Positions 59,361-64,000 of a stretch of 64,000 nt of DNA are shown in pieces. Origin of the DNA: Beijerinckiaceae bacterium (GTDB taxonomy: Bacteria; Pseudomonadota; Alphaproteobacteria; Rhizobiales; Beijerinckiaceae); the NCBI GenBank assembly GCA_947453205.1, contig CANGFT010000004.1, positions 62,001 through 126,000 of the forward strand, written 5' to 3'. The position numbers and the translations under genes are program-made. The notes under the pieces were generated by a model. That model made no database searches. It was not told the DNA's origin and saw only the letters and a program-made list of their open reading frames with translations. How positions within the stretch are numbered: the stretch's first letter is position 1; each line of letters starts with the position of its first letter.

Positions 59361-59974
59361 TCGCGCTCACCACCATCGAGGCGTCCGCCTGCCCGCTGGG
59401 GCTGGAGCATGTGGACACCGACCAGCTCATCCCCGCCCGCTTCATGCAGACGCCGCGCGCCAAGGGCTATGGCGGCTTTCTGCTGCATGATCTGCGGCGC
59501 GATGCCTCGGGCGCGCTGCGCCCTGATCTGGCGGTCAATGATCCGCGCTATGGGGGCGCGCAGATCATGATCGGCCGGGCGAATTTCGGCTGCGGCTCCT
59601 CCCGCGAGGCGGCGGTCTATGTGCTGGCGGACGCAGGCTATCGCTGCGTGCTGGCGCCCAGCTTCGGCGACATCTTCTCCTCCAATGCGGTCAAGAACGG
59701 CGTGCTGCCCGCGCGCGTCGGCGCTGCGGACATAGAGGCGCTGCTGGCTGATCCCGTGGTGCTGGCTGGCGGCGCCATCAGGGTCGATCTGGCGGCGCAG
59801 ACCATCAGCGTCGGCAATAAATCGATCCCCTTCGAGGTGCGCGCCGACTGGAAAAAGCAGTTGCTGAACGGCTGGGACGATGTGGACCTGACGCAGTCCT
59901 ATGCGCAGGACATCGCCGCCTTCGCCGCCCGCGACAAAGCGCAGCGGCCCTGGGCCACGCCGCGGGCTGGCTAA
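59357..59974 (+). CDS. Aconitase-family hydro-lyase small subunit (LeuD type)
   Basis: A 205-residue LeuD-like small subunit. EHVDTDQLIPARFMQTPRAKGYGGFLLHDLR and RANFGCGSSREAAVYVLADAGYRCVLAPSFGDIFSSNAVKNGVLP are the conserved swivel-domain blocks. ATG 59357 overlaps the large-subunit stop, so both are produced together; the ORF-track start is read through the large subunit. It converges with the racemase-superfamily gene, overlapping its stop by four bases. Substrate inferred only from context. Confidence 0.9.
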   Translation: MIALTTIEASACPLGLEHVDTDQLIPARFMQTPRAKGYGGFLLHDLRRDASGALRPDLAVNDPRYGGAQIMIGRANFGCGSSREAAVYVLADAGYRCVLAPSFGDIFSSNAVKNGVLPARVGAADIEALLADPVVLAGGAIRVDLAAQTISVGNKSIPFEVRADWKKQLLNGWDDVDLTQSYAQDIAAFAARDKAQRPWATPRAG

Positions 59975-60741
59975 AGCACCGGGAGACCCATCCGCTCCCG
60001 CCACCAGTCCCCCCGCACCCAGGCCAGCAGATCATCCGCATCGGGCTTGCGCCCGGCGGCCAGCGCGAGGCTGAGCCAGACGATGCAGAACATGCAGGAG
60101 AGCACGGGCGTGCGCCCCTTGAAGGGCGTGCGGGCGATGGGGGCGAGGGTGGGCATGCCCGTGCCCAACATCACAATCGCGTCAAGATCGGTGGCGTCGA
60201 TCTCGTCGAGCGCGCGCTGGGCGGAGCCTGAGGGCAGGGAATAAATCGGGTGGAAGTCGAGCGTCGCGCCGCTGGCGTTGGTCTTGGCGGCGATCTCGAA
60301 TCCGCGGGACTGCCAATAGGGCGTGCAGGCCTCATCCAGCGCGCCCTCATAGGGCGAGACAAGGCCGATCCGCTTCGCCCCTAGAACGTTCAGCGCATAG
60401 ACGACGGAAGTCGCCGCGCTCATGGCGGGAAGGCCGCCGGACTCCTGCGTCACCTGCGCCAGCACGCGGTCTTCGGCCTCCTTGCCCACGAGATAGGATG
60501 TGCCGGTGCAGGCGAAGGCGAGGGAGCCCACGGGGGCATTGGCGAATTGCCGGGCGAATTCCGGCGCGCGCCCCCAATAGTCCACCAGCCGCTCCTCGAT
60601 GGTCTTGTGGCGGCTGAGCATGCGTGCGTTGATCCAGGCCGTATCGCGCGGCATCAGGATCGCGTATTCAGGCTCCACGGTGGTGTTGGCCTGGGGCGTC
60701 AGAACGCCAACGAGACCCTTGGCTGCATATTCCACGGTCAT
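59971..60741 (-). CDS. Asp/Glu racemase superfamily protein (maleate isomerase/AMDase-like) with one catalytic cysteine
   Basis: A 256-residue protein. GLVGVLTPQANTTVEPEYAILMP is the typical N-terminus of maleate isomerase and arylmalonate decarboxylase. The first cysteine is present (C78 in LAFACTGTSY), while the second site reads AIVMLGTGMPTLAPI, with T194 between glycines and no cysteine. Maleate isomerase needs both cysteines, so the reaction is probably different, perhaps a decarboxylation with a single cysteine in the other half. It lies between LeuD-like and ABC genes on the opposite strand and its start is about 33 bases from a GntR-type palindrome. Confidence 0.82.
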   Translation of the reverse strand: MTVEYAAKGLVGVLTPQANTTVEPEYAILMPRDTAWINARMLSRHKTIEERLVDYWGRAPEFARQFANAPVGSLAFACTGTSYLVGKEAEDRVLAQVTQESGGLPAMSAATSVVYALNVLGAKRIGLVSPYEGALDEACTPYWQSRGFEIAAKTNASGATLDFHPIYSLPSGSAQRALDEIDATDLDAIVMLGTGMPTLAPIARTPFKGRTPVLSCMFCIVWLSLALAAGRKPDADDLLAWVRGDWWRERMGLPVL

Positions 60742-60760
60742 ATCGTCACCACCGCTCCCG

Positions 60761-60791
60761 TTGACACATCTGTTGTATTAATTAGCATACA
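60761..60791 (+). promoter_or_regulatory. Promoter with overlapping palindrome upstream of the ABC ATPase
   Basis: TTGACA at 60761-60766 is a consensus -35 box, and TAGCAT at 60783-60788, sixteen bases on, could be the -10. The palindrome TGTAT-TAATTAGC-ATACA (60774-60791) covers the -10. Its half-sites match the TGTATACA element at 57902, so the same GntR protein may repress the ABC genes and the divergent racemase-superfamily gene. Confidence 0.6.
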
Positions 60792-60797
60792 GGTTAA

Positions 60798-61655
60798 ATG
60801 ATCGGTCAAGCGCATCCGATCCACTGCGGGAGCATTTCTTCCTTGGACACCCCTGCCAGCAACGCGCCGAATGAGGCCCCCGCCATCGGCCTGCGGGCGA
60901 TTGAAAAGTGGTTCGGCGACCGCGCCCATCCCGTCCATGCGCTTGCGCCGACCGATCTTGACGTGCCAGCAGGGGAATTGCTCGTTCTGCTCGGCCCCTC
61001 CGGTTGCGGCAAGACGACCATGCTGCGGATGATGGGTGGCCTCCTCGAGCCCACGGCCGGCGAACTGACCATCGAGGATCAGGCGCTCTGGAACGGCGGC
61101 GAGCGGCAGGGCGAGGCCCTATCGGAGCTTGGCATGGTGTTCCAGGACGCCAATCTCTTTCCCTGGCTGACCATCGAAGAGAACATCGCCCTGCCGCTGG
61201 AGCTCAAGGGCGTGGGCAAGGCGCAGCGTCTGGCGCGCGCCCGCGAACTGACGAAGCTCGTGGGCATCTCGGGCTTCGAGAAGCGGTGGCCGAAGGAGCT
61301 GTCGGGGGGCATGCGCCAGCGCGCGGCCATCGCCCGCGCCCTGTCCTATGATCCGAAGATCCTGTTGATGGACGAGCCTTTCGGCGCCCTCGACGCCATG
61401 ACCCGCGACCAGATGAATCTCGAATTGCAGCGCATCTGGCAGGCGACGAAAAAGACCATCGTGCTGGTGACCCATTCCATTTCCGAAGCGGTGTTTCTGG
61501 CCGACCGCATCGTGCTGCTCTCGCCCCGGCCCGGCCGCATCGACACCATCGTCGACGTGCCCATGGCCCGCCCGCGCTCGCTTGACGTGCAGGCGACGCC
61601 GGAATTCCAGACCATCGCGCGGACCCTGCGCCATCGCCTCAATGAAATCTCGTGA
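60798..61655 (+). CDS. NitT/TauT-type ABC transporter ATPase of the GntR-linked cluster
   Basis: A 285-residue SsuB-like ATPase. Walker A GPSGCGKTTMLRMMGG, Q-loop VFQDANLFPWLTIEENIALPLELKG, signature LSGGMRQRAAIARALSYDPKILLMDEPFGALDAMTRDQ and the H-loop LVTHSISEAVFLAD are intact. The start is uncertain: ATG 60798 lies almost at the presumed transcription start, whereas TTG 60843 with GGGAG upstream would give a protein of normal length. It is followed by a permease, and the cognate binding protein is probably the Tat-exported one at 63806. Confidence 0.92.
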   Translation: MIGQAHPIHCGSISSLDTPASNAPNEAPAIGLRAIEKWFGDRAHPVHALAPTDLDVPAGELLVLLGPSGCGKTTMLRMMGGLLEPTAGELTIEDQALWNGGERQGEALSELGMVFQDANLFPWLTIEENIALPLELKGVGKAQRLARARELTKLVGISGFEKRWPKELSGGMRQRAAIARALSYDPKILLMDEPFGALDAMTRDQMNLELQRIWQATKKTIVLVTHSISEAVFLADRIVLLSPRPGRIDTIVDVPMARPRSLDVQATPEFQTIARTLRHRLNEIS

Positions 61656-61662
61656 GAGCGCC

Positions 61663-62496
61663 ATGACAGACAAGACGCTCCCCCCGGCCACGCCGCCCGC
61701 CCATTTTGGCGCCAGCAAGGGGCTGACCCGTGAAACGGCGCTGCCCTGGATCACCACGCCGCTGCTGCTCATCGTCATTCTCGCGACCTGGCATTTCTAT
61801 GTGCGGGGCACGGGCATCTCCTCCTTCATCCTGCCCGCGCCTTCGGCGGTCTGGGATTCCTGGATGGACATGCTCTCGTCCTCGCGCGCCTGGCGCCACA
61901 CCTGGACGACCGTCTATGTCACCCTCATGGGGTTTGGCTGGGCGCTGGTGATCGGCGTGTCCCTCGGCGTGGTGCTCGGCCGCACCCGCTGGCTCGAATT
62001 GACCCTCAACCCCTTCATCGTCGCCACGCAGGTGATCCCGAAAGTGGCGCTGCTGCCGCTCTTTGTGGTCTGGTTCGGCTTTGGCGCGACCTCGAAGATC
62101 ATCGTGGCGGCGGTTCTGGCCTTCTTCCCCATCCTCACCAATACGGTGCTGGGCGTGAAATCCGTCGACGCCGGCCATCGCGATGTCATGACCAGCCTCA
62201 ACGCGACACGCTGGCAGATTTTCCGTCGCCTCGAACTGCCCTCGTCCCTGCCCTATATCCTCACGGGCATGGAGATCGGCATCGTGCTCGCCATCATCGG
62301 CGCGATCGTCGGCGAATATCTCGGCGGCAATGCGGGACTGGGCTTCATGCTGGTGTCGAAGATGAACGGCTATGAGACCGATGGCCTCTTCGCCGTCATC
62401 ATCCAGATGACCCTGCTGGGCTTCATCTTCTATTTCGCCACAGGCGCACTGCGCCGTTTCGCGATCCCCTGGCACCAGTCCGTGGACATCAAGTGA
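61663..62496 (+). CDS. NitT/TauT-type ABC transporter permease of the GntR-linked cluster
   Basis: A 277-residue SsuC-like permease with about six membrane segments. SFILPAPSAVWDSWMDML is the typical N-terminal stretch and SLNATRWQIFRRLELPSSLPYILTGMEIGIVLAIIGAIVGEYLGGNAGLG holds the coupling loop and the conserved EY motif. The N-terminal 30 residues are polar and Pro-rich. ATG 61663 is chosen since the ORF-track start overlaps the ATPase gene in another frame. Its stop overlaps that of the convergent monooxygenase by eight bases. Confidence 0.93.
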   Translation: MTDKTLPPATPPAHFGASKGLTRETALPWITTPLLLIVILATWHFYVRGTGISSFILPAPSAVWDSWMDMLSSSRAWRHTWTTVYVTLMGFGWALVIGVSLGVVLGRTRWLELTLNPFIVATQVIPKVALLPLFVVWFGFGATSKIIVAAVLAFFPILTNTVLGVKSVDAGHRDVMTSLNATRWQIFRRLELPSSLPYILTGMEIGIVLAIIGAIVGEYLGGNAGLGFMLVSKMNGYETDGLFAVIIQMTLLGFIFYFATGALRRFAIPWHQSVDIK

Positions 62497-63697
62497 TGGC
62501 TTGCGACTGACGCAGGCCCTCGATCATGGATGAGCGCAGCAGATAGGCGTGCAGGCGCTGGCGGTCGTTCACGATGGCCTGCAAATCCGCGAGCATCTCG
62601 CGGCGCTTCTCCGGATCCTTCTCGCGCATGCGGGCGCGGTTGCGGTCGGCCTGCGCGATGATCTGATCGCGCGCGATGGGCCGGCGCTTGCGGTCGTAAA
62701 GATCGAGCCGCTCCAGCGGCGCGCCATGGCGCAGCATGTCGACGAGGGCTGCGGCGAGTTCAAAGGCGTCATGCACGCCGCCATTCAGCCCCATGCCGCC
62801 CGAGGGGCTGTTGAGATGAGCCGCGTCGCCCGCCAGCGCCAGACGCCCCCTGTTATATTTGTCCACGATGCGCTGATGCACCCGATAGGGGCGCTTCTCA
62901 TTGACCTCATAGGCCTGCGCGCGCGGCACGATCTCCTGCAGGCTCGCCTCGATCATCTCCTCCGAGAGCTGCTCCTCGATGGACAGATCCTCGCGCGGAT
63001 AGATGGAGACACGCCAGCGGCCGGGCACCTTCAGCAGGCTGAAATTGCCATCCTTCTTCCAGCAGTAGGTGACGTTGGACAGGCCTTCCAGATGCTCCTC
63101 GAAGGGAAAGAGCGTCGTCACCAGCAGGGTGGTTTCGGGATAGGTCTCGCCCTCGAAGGGCAGGTCCATGGCCTTGCGCACGAGGCTGCGCGCGCCATCC
63201 GCGCCGATGACGAATCTGGCCCGATGGGTCTCGACGCCGGCCGCGCTCTGCACGCGCACGCAGGCGCCGTTTTCGTCCTGGGCCACCTCAGTGACCGGGG
63301 CGCCGAAGATCACCTGCGCGTGACCCTCCTTCTGGAGATGGGCCAGCAGGCTTTCGGAGAGCTTCCATTGCTCGCATTGCAGGCGATAGGGATGGCGGGT
63401 TTCGCCAGCCAGAACGGAAAGATCGAACACCGCCCGGTCGCCATCGGGATGCAGGCGGATCTGCCAATGGGGACAGACCAGACCGCGCGCCACAAGGTCC
63501 GCCGTCACGCCAAAGGGCTCCAGCATGTCGAGGGTCGGCGGATGGAAGGTGGAGGCGCGCAGGTCCAGCGAAATCGCGGGCTCGGCCTCGAACACGCGCA
63601 CGCTCACCCCCGCGCGGCTCAGCAGCAAGGCTAGGCACAGGCCGACCGGCCCCCCGCCCGCGATGATGACCTCGCAATCGCTTCGTGCGTTTGACAT
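62489..63697 (-). CDS. FAD-dependent monooxygenase (PheA/TfdB-like aromatic hydroxylase family)
   Basis: A 402-residue flavoprotein monooxygenase. CEVIIAGGGPVGLCLALLLSRAGVSVRVFEAE is the FAD Rossmann motif, FVIGADGARSLVRKAM the DG motif and GRLALAGDAAHLNSPSGGMGLNGGVHDAFELAAAL the second FAD motif. It would hydroxylate an aromatic or heteroaromatic ring with NAD(P)H and O2. Only about 400 residues long, it lacks the C-terminal thioredoxin-like domain of phenol hydroxylases. It is divergent from the binding-protein gene at 63806 with a palindrome between, and may perform an early step in the cluster's pathway. Confidence 0.9.
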   Translation of the reverse strand: MSNARSDCEVIIAGGGPVGLCLALLLSRAGVSVRVFEAEPAISLDLRASTFHPPTLDMLEPFGVTADLVARGLVCPHWQIRLHPDGDRAVFDLSVLAGETRHPYRLQCEQWKLSESLLAHLQKEGHAQVIFGAPVTEVAQDENGACVRVQSAAGVETHRARFVIGADGARSLVRKAMDLPFEGETYPETTLLVTTLFPFEEHLEGLSNVTYCWKKDGNFSLLKVPGRWRVSIYPREDLSIEEQLSEEMIEASLQEIVPRAQAYEVNEKRPYRVHQRIVDKYNRGRLALAGDAAHLNSPSGGMGLNGGVHDAFELAAALVDMLRHGAPLERLDLYDRKRRPIARDQIIAQADRNRARMREKDPEKRREMLADLQAIVNDRQRLHAYLLRSSMIEGLRQSQAIT

Positions 63698-63722
63698 GAT
63701 GGTGTTCCGGTGGGCGATTGAC

Positions 63723-63744
63723 GTTGTCTGCTATTTAAGACAAC
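63723..63744. promoter_or_regulatory. Operator-like inverted repeat between the divergent monooxygenase and binding-protein genes
   Basis: GTTGTCT and AGACAAC form perfect seven-base arms around GCTATTTA. The element lies 26 bases before the monooxygenase ATG and about 60 bases before the binding-protein ATG. It differs from the TGTATACA-type sites at 57902 and 60774, so a second regulator outside the window may act here. Confidence 0.6.
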
Positions 63745-63805
63745 CTACTCACTCAGGTCAAAACATAAGCGCGATCGCGCTTCGCCATGCAACGAGGGGG
63801 CTTCG

Positions 63806-64000
63806 ATGACGAACCGTCGTGAATTCATCAAGTCGGGCGTCGCCGCCAGCGCGCTGATCGCGTCTCCGGCCATCCTGCGGGCCCAGACCCGCGAGCCCTT
63901 CGTGATGATGACGCCCTTTGGCTTCATCGCCGACTTCATTGAAATGATGAATGCGATTTCCGGCGGCCACATGGCTGCGCAGGGGCTCGACGCGAAGCTG
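63806..64000 (+). CDS. NitT/TauT-type ABC substrate-binding protein, Tat signal, 3' part cut by window edge
   Basis: The first 65 codons of a binding protein, read by hand because the ORF runs off the window. MTNRREFIKSGVAASALIASPAILRAQ is a clear twin-arginine signal peptide with cleavage after AQ. The mature start TREPFVMMTPFGFIADFIEMMNAISGGHMAAQGLDAKL fits the NMT1-like binding proteins. GAGGGGG stands five bases before the ATG. It probably delivers substrate to the ABC transporter at 60798-62496. Confidence 0.8.
   Translation, partial: MTNRREFIKSGVAASALIASPAILRAQTREPFVMMTPFGFIADFIEMMNAISGGHMAAQGLDAKL

Overview
The window reads as chromosomal DNA of a high-GC alphaproteobacterium, probably of the order Hyphomicrobiales (Rhizobiales). 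The evidence is a conserved core block holding gapR (DUF2312), a DUF1244 protein, an N-formylglutamate amidohydrolase-like protein, a DUF1036 protein, pyruvate kinase, a TPR protein and a cysteine-free ribosomal protein L36. A DUF882 protein, a YcbB-like L,D-transpeptidase and many periplasmic binding proteins of the types expanded in soil alphaproteobacteria support this. The genus cannot be read from the sequence. No rRNA, tRNA, CRISPR array, insertion sequence or prophage was seen.

Layout. 1-9.1 kb: a partial AarF/UbiB kinase-like gene, a FAD monooxygenase, a Doc/AbrB-type toxin-antitoxin pair with a striking operator, oligoendopeptidase F, an NtrC-type response regulator with altered sigma-54 and Walker B motifs, an L,D-transpeptidase and an orphan NitT/TauT-type binding protein. 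9.4-14.7 kb: a DUF882 protein and a complete NitT/TauT-type ABC operon with two different permeases. 14.7-19.2 kb: the conserved core block. 19.3-24.2 kb: an MFS exporter with a FAH-fold hydratase, a TctC-type binding protein, a hydroxyacid dehydrogenase and an IclR regulator.

24.3-32.8 kb is one ten-gene minus-strand operon (cyclase, cupin, SDR, 3-hydroxyacyl-CoA dehydrogenase-like enzyme, five branched-chain-type ABC transporter parts, BKACE), divergent from an amidohydrolase of the resorcylate decarboxylase type. It looks like a self-contained uptake and degradation pathway in which a beta-hydroxy acid is oxidised and then cleaved by the BKACE enzyme. 33.9-43.1 kb holds further oxidoreductases, a rhodanese-trxC pair, a methyltransferase and four binding proteins (two ABC-type, two TctC-type) without membrane partners. 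43.1-46.0 kb holds an octapeptide-repeat protein, an unusual potassium channel with two tandem voltage-sensor domains and one pore, and a small secreted protein with an FNR/FixK-like box upstream. 46.1-54.8 kb is a hydantoinase/oxoprolinase operon with its own iron-type ABC importer, divergent from an IclR regulator.

54.8-64 kb: after a gene-poor AT-richer stretch comes a GntR-linked cluster with an isochorismatase-fold protein, a PEP mutase/isocitrate lyase family lyase, a LeuCD-type hydro-lyase, an Asp/Glu racemase-superfamily protein, a NitT/TauT-type ABC importer, a FAD monooxygenase and a Tat-exported binding protein running off the end. The families together recall maleate and dimethylmaleate chemistry in nicotinate degradation, but several key residues are missing, so the substrate is probably different. 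Assignments come from reading the sequence by eye; no database search was run.
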